Positions 1 to 8,148 of a stretch of 64,000 nucleotides of DNA are shown here, piece by piece. This DNA comes from an uncultured Spirochaetales bacterium (GTDB taxonomy: Bacteria; UBP6; UBA1177), in assembly GCA_902774115.1 (NCBI GenBank), contig CACYHH010000001.1:310001-374000 (forward strand), in the 5' to 3' direction. The notes beneath the pieces were generated by a model. That model searched no databases, was not told where the DNA came from, and saw nothing but the letters and a program-made list of their open reading frames with translations. The translations under genes were made by a program, and so were the position numbers. The first letter of the stretch is position 1. Every line of letters begins with the position of its first letter.

Positions 1-2037
1 GGTTACACCTTTCTTTATGAACTCAACCGGCGAGTAACCGCGGTAGAATGAGCCGTCGCACCATCTGCTGACTATAGCTTCGACCGGCACAGGGAGCGAA
101 TTCGAATTGATCAGGAATTCCGAGAAGTGTCCTGTTTTTGCAATCATTACGCTGGAACTTGTTCCCATCATAATCGGGTCGCCCGCTGCAATTCTGCTGG
201 TCTCGCTATTTACAGGAATCATAATCGGATCGCCGCCTGCCGCCGCACCTGCAGGATTTTCTCCTGAGGAAATCATGATCGGATCGCCGCCCGCGGAGTA
301 CATGATCGGATCTCCCGCCATGATCGGATCGCCGCCCGATGAACGGAGAACGTGCATGATAGGATCGCCGCCCGCCGTGAACATAATCGGATCGCCGCCG
401 TCTTCCATCATGATGGGATCACCGCCCGATGACTGGAGAACATCGCTTGTGCCGTCGGCATTGTTTCTTCTCGCCGAAAGCATGATGGGATCACCGCCGA
501 AAACTGTGCCGAGCTCATAGACGAAATAGAGTGAATCGCCGGTGAAAGTCGTTCCCGCCGGTTCAAAAGTTATCTTTGAAACCTGAGAGCCACCGTTTGA
601 TTTTGCGAGCCTGTAAGTCAGGTAATTTACAGGTGAATTTCCTCTTTTTATTGTCGTATTCTTAGGAATGACGGCATAAATTCCGTTATCGATATAGTGC
701 ACGATATCCTTAGACATGTCGCGGACATCAATTACGTCGGTCGCTTTCTCAAGCAGGAAAAGAATTGTTGCGGAATCTTCCGTTATCATGATGGGATCTC
801 CGCCGTCGTCACCGTTTCCGCCCATGATCGGATCTCCGCCTTCATCCTCCATGATCGGGTCGCCTCCGAGCCTTGCACGGACAAGATATTCGCCGGGTTC
901 GACACTTTTGAACTTGTGTGACGCCGCTTCGGCAGTGTTGTTCATGACAGTCCATGTAATTTTGAAACCTTCCGCAACCACACTGCTGCCGCCTTCGATA
1001 TTGAGCGTTACTTCGTTACTGTCAGGATTTGCGACATTTATAAGAACTTCATTTCTATTTGCCGAAATTTTGAAACCGTTGAAAAATTTCCGGAACTTAC
1101 GGTCTGTCCTCAGAATATCATCCGCAATCTCTTCGGAAAGAGTTTTTGAATCGGTCGTGTCGAGATAACTTGAAAGAAGTCTGAGTCCTTCTTTGATGCC
1201 CGAAAGCTTCGTGTAATCGAGCTCTCCCAGCCATTCGCCAGTTCCAAGTTTTACATATTTTCTGACTTTCGTCTCGTTTTTTCTAAAATCGGGACATGTT
1301 GAAATGAGAGCAACAACATGAGTGATTTCGGAAATGTTGGCTGTATGATCGCTCATCCCTGCAAAGCAGCTGTAAAAGCTGTTTGCATTCACGCAGTAAA
1401 CCTTATCAGCCGAAATATCGGCGTTGAAAGAATATTTTCCGTCCGCGTCAGTATTTGCGTAAGCTATTTTTTCGGTTTTGCCGCACTCATGAAGAAACAC
1501 TTCTATTCCCGAAACATCGCTGCCGATCTGGTATGAACCTGAAATATTGTGATTTTCGGTTACTTCGGGAATTTCAGGAGTATCGGTGTCCTCATCCGGA
1601 GTCGGTTCGGTCGGATCTGTGTCAGTGTCTTCATCCGGAGTCTGGTCGGTCGGCTCAGTATCTGTGTCTTCATCCGGAGTCTGGTCAGTCGGATCGGTAT
1701 CGGCATCGTTATCCGTTATTCCGGAATCCGAAGTGTCAGTATCTTGATCAGGTTCAGGTTCTTCCGTGTCGGTATCATCGGCAGGTTCTTCAATGTTTCC
1801 CGGATCTTTGATGCAGATGTTGTTATCTTTATCGCAGACAAGACCTTCGTTGCAGGTTTTGTTCGGATAACACTCGCCGTAAAGCTCGCCCGGCTTTCTG
1901 TCTGAATCGTCATCGGCCGAATCTTCGTCAGGGTAGTCATAAACATTGTCTTTCTTGCTTTCACCGCAGCCAAGCACAAAAACAAGTGCCGAAAGAATTA
2001 AACAGAGCGAAAGGAATCTTTTCATGAATCTTTTCAT
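1..2037 (-). CDS. Lipoprotein with GGDPIM peptide repeats (3' end outside window)
   Basis: Open reading frame on the minus strand that runs off the left edge, so its C-terminus is missing. The ATG at 2037 is chosen because AGGAG lies six bases upstream; a second ATG at 2025 is too far from it. The N-terminus is a lipoprotein signal ending VLGCG, predicting an outer-membrane or periplasmic lipoprotein. Next come a short Cys module (CYPNKTC..GLVC....NIC), an acidic linker with tandem TPDEDTDT units, and a region like a carboxypeptidase-regulatory or SpaA-type beta domain (KIAYANTDADGKYSFNADIS). The C-terminal half carries twelve copies of (G)GDPIM, three clustered and then nine. I do not recognise the family and the repeat function is unknown; surface display is inferred. 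The Cys module is shared with the lipoprotein at 23925-24980. Confidence 0.85.
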   Translation of the reverse strand, partial: MKRFMKRFLSLCLILSALVFVLGCGESKKDNVYDYPDEDSADDDSDRKPGELYGECYPNKTCNEGLVCDKDNNICIKDPGNIEEPADDTDTEEPEPDQDTDTSDSGITDNDADTDPTDQTPDEDTDTEPTDQTPDEDTDTDPTEPTPDEDTDTPEIPEVTENHNISGSYQIGSDVSGIEVFLHECGKTEKIAYANTDADGKYSFNADISADKVYCVNANSFYSCFAGMSDHTANISEITHVVALISTCPDFRKNETKVRKYVKLGTGEWLGELDYTKLSGIKEGLRLLSSYLDTTDSKTLSEEIADDILRTDRKFRKFFNGFKISANRNEVLINVANPDSNEVTLNIEGGSSVVAEGFKITWTVMNNTAEAASHKFKSVEPGEYLVRARLGGDPIMEDEGGDPIMGGNGDDGGDPIMITEDSATILFLLEKATDVIDVRDMSKDIVHYIDNGIYAVIPKNTTIKRGNSPVNYLTYRLAKSNGGSQVSKITFEPAGTTFTGDSLYFVYELGTVFGGDPIMLSARRNNADGTSDVLQSSGGDPIMMEDGGDPIMFTAGGDPIMHVLRSSGGDPIMAGDPIMYSAGGDPIMISSGENPAGAAAGGDPIMIPVNSETSRIAAGDPIMMGTSSSVMIAKTGHFSEFLINSNSLPVPVEAIVSRWCDGSFYRGYSPVEFIKKGVT
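155..866 (-). repeat. Twelve copies of a GGDPIM-encoding repeat
   Basis: On the minus strand the codons for Gly-Gly-Asp-Pro-Ile-Met (or Ala-Gly-Asp-Pro-Ile-Met) recur three times between about 784 and 866 and nine times between about 155 and 500. The unit is largely conserved at DNA level (GGCGGCGATCCGATCATG and close variants). Spacing between copies varies from none to about 25 codons, so this is a scattered short repeat rather than a regular tandem array. Confidence 0.9.
1573..1740 (-). repeat. Tandem repeat encoding TPDEDTDT-type acidic linker
   Basis: Three imperfect in-frame units of about 45 bases encode (D/E)PT(D/E)(Q/P)TPDEDTDT within the lipoprotein. Such Asp/Thr/Pro-rich stretches usually act as extended spacers between the lipid anchor and the folded domain. 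Confidence 0.8.
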
Positions 2038-2090
2038 TTTTATCTCCTTTTAGCAGACATATTAATCTATTCAATTAACGAGCGCGCAAT

Positions 2091-2118
2091 ATTGTATAGA
2101 TTTTAGGAAAAAATGCAA
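2091..2118 (-). promoter_or_regulatory. Promoter-like site for the GGDPIM lipoprotein
   Basis: On the minus strand TTGCAT (2113-2118) and TACAAT (2091-2096) are separated by 16 bases, upstream of the lipoprotein start at 2037. Assigned by similarity to sigma-70 consensus only. Confidence 0.5.
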
Positions 2119-2190
2119 AAAACCGGCGGAAACTTGAATTGTTAGAAATATCGGTATGATGTTTCGTTTTTCTGTGTTTTCGGAGTCTGA

Positions 2191-2970
2191 ATGATTTTTT
2201 TATATGACGGCACCTTTGAAGGTTTTCTGAGCGCGGTTTTTGATGCGTTTTTAGAGAAAGAAGAAGTCGAAATTGCGAAAAAGACCGGTTTTCAGCCGCA
2301 GTTTTTCACTGAAACACGCGAAGTTGAAACTTCACCCGAAAAGGCGGAAAGGGTTGCCTCGAAACTTCTGGAAATATGCGGAGAGCGCGGATTTACGGCG
2401 ATAGTCTATATCTTTCTTTCGGAAGAGGAACACTGCGAAACTTACGGCTTTTATCTGATAAAAGCTGCTTTGAAGAACGGAAAAAGGGCATTCTCCTGTT
2501 TTCAGGACGAAAAGATCGCTCGTGCGATGATGATGCGTAAAAAAGTGTCGCGTGAATACGACAAAATGCTCGGACTGCTGCGGTTTTCCGAGCTTTCAAA
2601 CGGTATTTTCTATGCTCCCTTTGAACCCGATTTCAACCTTATCCCGCTTCTTGTTCCCCATTTTTATGAGCGTCTTTCGGGAACGAAGTGGATGATTCAC
2701 GATCTGAAACGCGGAATAGCCGTCTATCATGCCGAAGGAAAAACTGAAAATGTTGAATTTATTGACGAAATCACATCTCACATGAATATGGAAATACTTC
2801 TCGGAAAATCTGAAAACGAGGATTCTTTCGAAAAAATGTGGTCAAATTACTTCAAGATAATAGCGATAGAAAGCCGCATAAATCCGAAACTCCAGCTGCG
2901 TTTTGTGCCGGAGCGTTACTGGAAACACCTGACGGAAAGGAAGAACGAAGTTTCTGACTTCAAAGTCTGA
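2191..2970 (+). CDS. DUF4130 / TIGR03915-type DNA metabolism protein
   Basis: The 259-residue protein opens with MIFLYDGTFEGFLSAVFDAF, the hallmark of the DUF4130 family, and continues with the matching RKVSREYDKMLGLLRFSEL and FYAPFEPDFNLIPLLVPHFYERL segments. This family usually occurs next to a radical-SAM protein related to spore photoproduct lyase and is thought to act in DNA repair or modification, possibly with uracil-DNA glycosylase activity in fused members. No radical-SAM partner is adjacent here; the next gene is unrecognised. GGAG seven bases before the ATG supports the start. The final codons and stop lie inside a 25-base direct repeat. Confidence 0.85.
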   Translation: MIFLYDGTFEGFLSAVFDAFLEKEEVEIAKKTGFQPQFFTETREVETSPEKAERVASKLLEICGERGFTAIVYIFLSEEEHCETYGFYLIKAALKNGKRAFSCFQDEKIARAMMMRKKVSREYDKMLGLLRFSELSNGIFYAPFEPDFNLIPLLVPHFYERLSGTKWMIHDLKRGIAVYHAEGKTENVEFIDEITSHMNMEILLGKSENEDSFEKMWSNYFKIIAIESRINPKLQLRFVPERYWKHLTERKNEVSDFKV

Positions 2971-3012
2971 AAGTCTGCGAAAAATAAAAGTTTCTGACTT
3001 CAAAGTCTGAAA
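2948..3012. repeat. 25-base direct repeat spanning a stop codon
   Basis: An identical 25-base segment occurs at 2948-2972 and 2988-3012, 40 bases apart. The first copy includes the last codons and stop of the DUF4130 gene. Each copy contains an imperfect palindrome (GACTT-CA-AAGTC). Confidence 0.85.
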
Positions 3013-3137
3013 CTTGTTGAAATTTGACAAAAGTGTGATGTAGAGGTGTTCTGCAAAAAAAAATAAAGAAAAGATTCTTGCCAAAGATTCAGCTCTGCTG
3101 TAATTTCAAAGGCACTTCTTTAAGTAAGGAGATGACT

Positions 3138-5414
3138 ATGAGTAAATTCGGTAAATTTGACGAGAAAGAGACAAAAGAAGGCAACATCAGACGTGTTTTC
3201 TCTATATTTTTGGGGAAACGTGAAAATGAAAAACTGAGTTTGTGCACCAAAGAAGAAAGAGAGGACTGGGATACATTCAAGAAAGGGCATCCGGCAGATG
3301 AATACGCAAAAAGGTTCCTCCGCGTCTGCGACAAGGCGCAAAGAGAAGAACTGATGAAAGTGACGGCGGAACTCTTGACCGAAGAAGAGGCAGGACAGCT
3401 GCTCAAAATTGCGAATTACGATGACGGCAAGTTCTGGTTTGCCGATAAATCTTTGAGTGACAAGGAGAAGTTTGCAGGAGGTTTTTATCACAAAGTTCTG
3501 CCAGCGGTAATGTCGGTTTTCAACCCGCGCTTTGATGCTGTAAGAGTTGATTTCCTCAGATATTTCATACTTTGGGACAACTTTGCGGAAGAACGCCGCT
3601 ATGAAAAGGAATACGATACTCTTACTGATAATTTTTTTGTTCCGAAAGATAGGTTTGATGCCTTTAAAAGCGGAGACACTCTTAAAAAACTTAAAACTAT
3701 CAGTGATATTCCGGCATTATACAAATTCGCGGCTGATGAAATCGCCTTCGTAAGGTTGGAAAAGCGTTTCGATAGAGAAATTTATACAAATGAACTAAAG
3801 TATTTGAGAGATCAGATTTTGATCGCAGACTACAACAAAGCTGCAAGGTGTTTTTACAAAATTTGCAAAGGGATTCTCAACAATACCGCTTTTTTGAATG
3901 CTGCAATAGGTCAGAGCCTGCTTTCCGCAAAGTTTGTTTTTGAAACTTTGAAGTACAAGGAATATGTGGGAAAATACCATGAAATTTTAGCCACGACTTC
4001 CAAAATGCTTATGGGAGCGAAAAGTGATGAAGAAGTCAGGGCTTTACGTAAGAAACATGAAAGTAGAGGTATATATGTCGTCAAAGTTGAAAACGACGAT
4101 TCTTTGAAGGAAATGATGTCGGAACATGAGAGTTATGACGAAATTCTCGAACGTGAAACAAAAGAGAAACTCGCCGGAATCTTATTCGCAGATGAAGAAA
4201 TGAAAAATTACCTTGCAGAAAAAGTTTCCAGGTTCGGCATTGATGAATTCAGAAACAGCGAGTTTTTCTCTTTTATGATGAAGCTTGATCCTGGGTATAG
4301 AATACCGATAAAAAGGCGTGTGTTTAAAGTGAATTTAAAAAATTTGGAGGAGTTGAGAGACGCCTGCGATCTTTTTGTGAATTACGGCGAGATTCTGCTG
4401 GGGCAGCAGGAACGCTGCTGCAACGATGAACCAGTGGAGTCTCAGGAGAGAGTTGAGTATCTCAAAGAGTTTCTTGAGGAATGGGTGTGCGGAAAATGGT
4501 ATTTTACGGAGCTTCCGGAACTTTTTCAGAAAATAGTTTTAACTTCGCATACATTGGATTTTTGCGGAAAAAGTGCCGATTTTTCAGAAGTCGGCATCGA
4601 CAAAGATGCTTTGAAAAAAGATATAGACGCTTTTCTGAGTGAGCTTAAAAAAATCGCTGCATCTGGCGGCAAACCGTCTGATTATTATGCAAACAAGCCT
4701 TTTGAATCTTATACTATTTCCAATGTCGAATCCTATGTATCGACTCAGGCATTTCACACAGCCGTCTCGTTTTTGATAAACTGTTTCGGTGCATGGAAAG
4801 CGGTAAAGCCGCTGCTTGCGATTTTCAGGAATCTAAAGGAGCAGGCGTATTCGATCGACATGGAACATTACGAGTATGACCGCTACACTTGGGCTTTCGT
4901 GCCGCTGCGCCTGACTCCGCTTCTCGGCAGTCTGGAAAATGATGAAGCCGCCAAGGTGTGCGAAGAGTGGTTCAAGCATCTTGCCGAGCAGCTCAAATCT
5001 GCGGATGATTTTGTAATAGAGAAGCGCAAGGAAAACCCTGAAAATGTGCCGGAAGAGTTCAGGGAAGGCTACGACATAAAAATTATCGAGCCGCATCCGC
5101 TCTGGAGGGAGGCTTTCTGTGAAGCGGCGGGAGATCTTAGAGTCAATCTTGGATTCAACAACTGCAAAATTTTCAACCACCTGAAAAAAAACGATATCGA
5201 CAAAGATGTCAGGGAAGCAGCTGAAAAAACGCTCGAACGCATTGAAAAAATCAAAGAAAAATTCGATTCCGGCTCGAGAAAAAGGGCTCTTCTCAATGCG
5301 TGGTGGTGGTACAGAGTAGCACACCTGAAGAGTCTCGGCATTGATTTCGACTGGGTTGCCGCGCAGAATCTCAAAATCAAGGAAGTCAAAATAAATTACC
5401 CGAAAAATTATTAA
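3138..5414 (+). CDS. Large unrecognised soluble protein
   Basis: I do not recognise this 758-residue protein. The start at 3138 is preferred because AAGGAG (3126-3131) lies six bases upstream; reading could open earlier at 3078 without a good ribosome site. No signal peptide or membrane segment is visible. The sequence is rich in charged and aromatic residues and looks mainly helical, with patches such as WEEDWDTF-like, YFTELPELFQKIV and WWWYRVAHLKSLG near the C-terminus. Cysteines are scattered without a clear metal motif. It stands alone between the DUF4130 gene and a 400-base gap, so context gives little help. A cytoplasmic, alpha-helical protein is as far as the sequence goes. Confidence 0.75.
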   Translation: MSKFGKFDEKETKEGNIRRVFSIFLGKRENEKLSLCTKEEREDWDTFKKGHPADEYAKRFLRVCDKAQREELMKVTAELLTEEEAGQLLKIANYDDGKFWFADKSLSDKEKFAGGFYHKVLPAVMSVFNPRFDAVRVDFLRYFILWDNFAEERRYEKEYDTLTDNFFVPKDRFDAFKSGDTLKKLKTISDIPALYKFAADEIAFVRLEKRFDREIYTNELKYLRDQILIADYNKAARCFYKICKGILNNTAFLNAAIGQSLLSAKFVFETLKYKEYVGKYHEILATTSKMLMGAKSDEEVRALRKKHESRGIYVVKVENDDSLKEMMSEHESYDEILERETKEKLAGILFADEEMKNYLAEKVSRFGIDEFRNSEFFSFMMKLDPGYRIPIKRRVFKVNLKNLEELRDACDLFVNYGEILLGQQERCCNDEPVESQERVEYLKEFLEEWVCGKWYFTELPELFQKIVLTSHTLDFCGKSADFSEVGIDKDALKKDIDAFLSELKKIAASGGKPSDYYANKPFESYTISNVESYVSTQAFHTAVSFLINCFGAWKAVKPLLAIFRNLKEQAYSIDMEHYEYDRYTWAFVPLRLTPLLGSLENDEAAKVCEEWFKHLAEQLKSADDFVIEKRKENPENVPEEFREGYDIKIIEPHPLWREAFCEAAGDLRVNLGFNNCKIFNHLKKNDIDKDVREAAEKTLERIEKIKEKFDSGSRKRALLNAWWWYRVAHLKSLGIDFDWVAAQNLKIKEVKINYPKNY

Positions 5415-5820
5415 AAATTTGATTTTCATCTCAAAATCCCCATAATTTCCGCGTTTATTGTTGCGCTGTGAGCAGCAGATGTTATTTGTGCGATCTGGGA
5501 AGGTTTTCCCGCTTTTCGCGAACGGCGAGCATTTCACCGGCAGGTAACGGAGTTGCCAAAAGGCATTAAAAGGTTTTTTGGACTTCGGATGGTTGTTTAC
5601 CGCAGGTAGACAGTCATTTATTTCAGCTTAACAATCGGTCGTTTTAAAAATTCAGGGCTTGTTTTTTGTTTTAGAGCCTTTTTGTCAGCCGATTGCGCCA
5701 GAATCCAAAACTCTTTGCAACAAGTTGATTTTATTAACTTTTTGTGGGTCGTCAGAAAAAACTTTTATGCCAAAATGGTAGGGATAAGCAAAATCGGTTT
5801 TTTTTGATGCAAGGAGGATT
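5415..5820. other. 400-base gap with a possible long hairpin
   Basis: No credible coding region. An exact seven-base inverted repeat, CAATCGG near 5633 and CCGATTG near 5690, encloses about 50 bases with an inner weak pairing (GGCT/AGCC) and T-rich segments. It could be a terminator region, a leader of the gene at 5821 or a small RNA; nothing decides between these. Confidence 0.3.
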
Positions 5821-6309
5821 ATGGAAAAGATTTGTGATGCCGAAACATTGGTGCTTTTCGATTTTATTCGGGAGCTTGGTTACGAAAATCCGGGAAAACT
5901 TGCGAACTGGGTTCGCGAAATTATCAAAAACAAAGAGGACTTCGACAAACGTTTTCATGTTCCGAGCGCCGACAGTTTTTTTAACAGGCGCGAAGACAAG
6001 TTCATGCTTGCTCCTGAAGCCAAAATTCTGGTCGAAAATCTCTGCTTTCTGAAACCTTACATGTCATGTTTCGGAAAATCTCTCGAAAGCCAGCGGGAAT
6101 TTCAGCCTTACCGCGTTCTTGGCGGGGAAAAGGCGGACAAGGCGGCTCTTGAGAAAAAGTTCAAGAGACTGAAGATGGAACTTCAGGCTGAAAAAGAAAG
6201 AAACGAGCGTGCAATGGCCAATCTGGAGTATTTCCACTCAATTCTTGTGGGAGATAAAGCTGTTGATATTACTGAAGAAAAACTGATTAAAGAAAAAAAA
6301 GACGAATGA
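5821..6309 (+). CDS. Small unrecognised protein with C-terminal coiled coil
   Basis: 162 residues, preceded by a strong AAGGAGG site. No family recognised. The N-terminal ~100 residues look globular (FDFIRELGYENPGKLANWVREII, then LAPEAKILVENLCFLKPYMSCF). The last ~60 residues are highly charged and helical (KAALEKKFKRLKMELQAEKE...), typical of a coiled coil ending in KEKKDE. There is no signal peptide, so it is probably cytoplasmic. The unusually long upstream region suggests it has its own promoter. Function unknown. Confidence 0.75.
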   Translation: MEKICDAETLVLFDFIRELGYENPGKLANWVREIIKNKEDFDKRFHVPSADSFFNRREDKFMLAPEAKILVENLCFLKPYMSCFGKSLESQREFQPYRVLGGEKADKAALEKKFKRLKMELQAEKERNERAMANLEYFHSILVGDKAVDITEEKLIKEKKDE

Positions 6310-6390
6310 TCCGGGATTTTTTTGCGTACCAAATTGGTAGCCATAAACGAAATTGTTTTTTGTGTTTTTATTAACTTTTGGAGGTTAAAG

Positions 6391-7299
6391 ATGAAAAAGT
6401 TTTTTGTTTGCGCAGCTATGCTTGCTGCGATGGTTTTTACTGTTTCATGCGGCGGCGGTGACGGCGGTAGCGACAACAACGAACAGGGAGGAAACGGCGG
6501 CTCCCAGATCTGTAACTACGGTCAGTACAAATGCGACGGCGGAAATTCCTATGTCTGCGGCTACATGGATTCAGGCAACGATCTGACCTGGAAATTTTCT
6601 GAACAGTGTTCTAACGGATGTGATTCCGTAACAGGAAAATGTTCCGAGGGTTCAAACAACAATGAAAGTGAGAACAACAACGAAAACAACGGCGGCGGTG
6701 ACAGCGATTATCCGGCAGCTGACAATTCCTACAACGCAAACTATGGCTTCATTTCGCTGAACTTTGCTTTCGACGGCATCGGAAACGCTGATGACAGCGA
6801 TTTCACTTCAGACAGTTACGCTTATGGTGTCGAACAGGGTGATGCTTATGCAACGGGAACTTACGGCAACGGAAGTGCTGCGATAGCTCCGGCAAACGCT
6901 TACACTTTTGTCAAACAGGCAGACTATTATTCTTCACAAAATTTGATTTGGGTCGCTCAGAATCCTGTTTTTCAGAACGGAAGCGATTATGTCGGCGGAA
7001 ATCCGACGATATCTCTGTATATAAACGCAAATCAGGCTGCTGTCGGCAAAATGGAAGTGTCGCCTTTTGAAGATTCCCATGTCCACTTGTATGTTATAGA
7101 ACATAACTGGAGTACGCATCAGGATAAATGTATCCATGCGTTTGCAGAAGGCCAGATCAACATTTCTAAACTCGGCGACCTTGTTTATCACGGTGCTTTG
7201 GAACTTACTGGTGCTTTGCAGCTTTACAGCCCGAAAAATTACAAAGGTCACGATGTTTCTTCCGCTATTGACATGGACGTCTGTCCTGTCGTCTACTAA
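6391..7299 (+). CDS. Lipoprotein with Asn/Gly-rich linker
   Basis: 302 residues from the ATG at 6391, which follows GGAGG by six bases. The signal peptide ends FTVSC, a clear lipobox. A Cys-rich segment follows (CNYGQYKCDGGNSYVCGY ... CSNGCDSVTGKC), which looks like a small disulfide-bonded module, then a Asn/Gly/Glu-rich linker. The C-terminal ~200 residues look like beta-rich sequence without a recognised domain. Expected in the outer or inner membrane, facing the periplasm or surface. It belongs to the same style of Cys-module-plus-linker lipoproteins as the genes at 1-2037 and 23925-24980, although the Cys spacing differs. Function unknown. Confidence 0.85.
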   Translation: MKKFFVCAAMLAAMVFTVSCGGGDGGSDNNEQGGNGGSQICNYGQYKCDGGNSYVCGYMDSGNDLTWKFSEQCSNGCDSVTGKCSEGSNNNESENNNENNGGGDSDYPAADNSYNANYGFISLNFAFDGIGNADDSDFTSDSYAYGVEQGDAYATGTYGNGSAAIAPANAYTFVKQADYYSSQNLIWVAQNPVFQNGSDYVGGNPTISLYINANQAAVGKMEVSPFEDSHVHLYVIEHNWSTHQDKCIHAFAEGQINISKLGDLVYHGALELTGALQLYSPKNYKGHDVSSAIDMDVCPVVY

Positions 7300-7334
7300 A
7301 CTTCCAGTTTTTCTGACTACATCCCTAACAAAAA

Positions 7335-7362
7335 TTGTCATTTTTTGATTTCTGCTTAAAAT
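7335..7362 (+). promoter_or_regulatory. Promoter-like site upstream of the Pro/Glu-rich protein
   Basis: TTGTCA (7335-7340), 16-base spacer, TAAAAT (7357-7362), 30 bases before the start at 7393. Confidence 0.5.
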
Positions 7363-7392
7363 AAACCGGCTTTTTTATTTATGGAGGCAAAA

Positions 7393-8112
7393 ATGAAAAA
7401 AATTTCTATGTTCATGTTGATGATTTTCGGAATGTTCATGCTTTTCGCTACTGATGCTGCGCCTGAAACTGCTCAGGAAAATGCTGCTGCTCCTGAAACG
7501 GCTGCCGAACAGGCTCAACCCGCAGAAAACACTGCCGAACCTGCAGAGACGGCGCCTGAAACGACTCAGGAACCCGTACAAACTGCTGAAACGCCTGCGG
7601 AACAAAACGTAGAAACTTCACCTGAAACACCCGCGGAAACTGCGGAACAAAAGGTAGAAACGGCGCCTGAAACGTCTCAGGAAACCGCAGAACAGGATGT
7701 TGAAAAGGCAAAAGCCGCTAAAAAATCGAAAAAAAACCGCTCTGAAAAACCGCAGAAAATCAAAATGGACAGACCTTATGCCGGTGCCGGAATACCGCTT
7801 ATTGCAATCGGCGCAGTATCTTTCGCAGTTATGATGCCTGCTATGGGAGCTATGGCGTTTGCAGCTTCCGATGCATGCAAGGGCAAAGACTGGGGTTTCT
7901 GCGAGGAGCTTCACGACAACAATAAAAAGCATCACACCGCATGGACTGTAGGTGCTGTTATGACCGGAGTTGTCGGCGCAGGAATGATTGTTGTCGGATC
8001 ATGGATGACAAGTGTTAAAAAAACTAAAGAAAATCAATGCATTGAGTTGAAGAATATGGCCGTTCTCCCGACGAAGGAAGGAATGTATGCTTCAATAGGT
8101 TTTGGTTTCTGA
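7393..8112 (+). CDS. Envelope protein with Pro/Glu repeat linker and two hydrophobic segments
   Basis: 239 residues. The start at 7393 is chosen because the in-frame ATG at 7381 is itself part of the GGAGG site. An N-terminal signal (MKKISMFMLMIFGMFMLFATDA) is followed by about 100 residues built from PET, AEQ and ETAE units, including VETSPETP and VETAPETSQ. These peptides and their DNA resemble the palindromic element found at 11.1 kb and 46.8 kb. A basic patch (KAAKKSKKNRSEKPQK) leads to a C-terminal half with two hydrophobic segments (IPLIAIGAVSFAVMMPAMGAMAF and AWTVGAVMTGVVGAGMIVVGSW). It probably spans the inner membrane with a periplasmic linker. No family recognised. LeuC starts 37 bases downstream. 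Confidence 0.8.
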   Translation: MKKISMFMLMIFGMFMLFATDAAPETAQENAAAPETAAEQAQPAENTAEPAETAPETTQEPVQTAETPAEQNVETSPETPAETAEQKVETAPETSQETAEQDVEKAKAAKKSKKNRSEKPQKIKMDRPYAGAGIPLIAIGAVSFAVMMPAMGAMAFAASDACKGKDWGFCEELHDNNKKHHTAWTVGAVMTGVVGAGMIVVGSWMTSVKKTKENQCIELKNMAVLPTKEGMYASIGFGF

Positions 8113-8148
8113 CCAGAATAGACCGCTTATATTTTGAGGGGAAAAATT

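Noticed and set aside
155-866. GGDPIM array as a CRISPR or tandem DNA repeat array
   Set aside because: Units are 18 bases with irregular spacing and are always in frame in a lipoprotein gene; no cas genes.
4833-5537. Minus-strand open frame over the end of the unrecognised 758-residue gene
   Set aside because: Shadow of the plus-strand gene; Phe/Arg-rich product typical of antisense reading.
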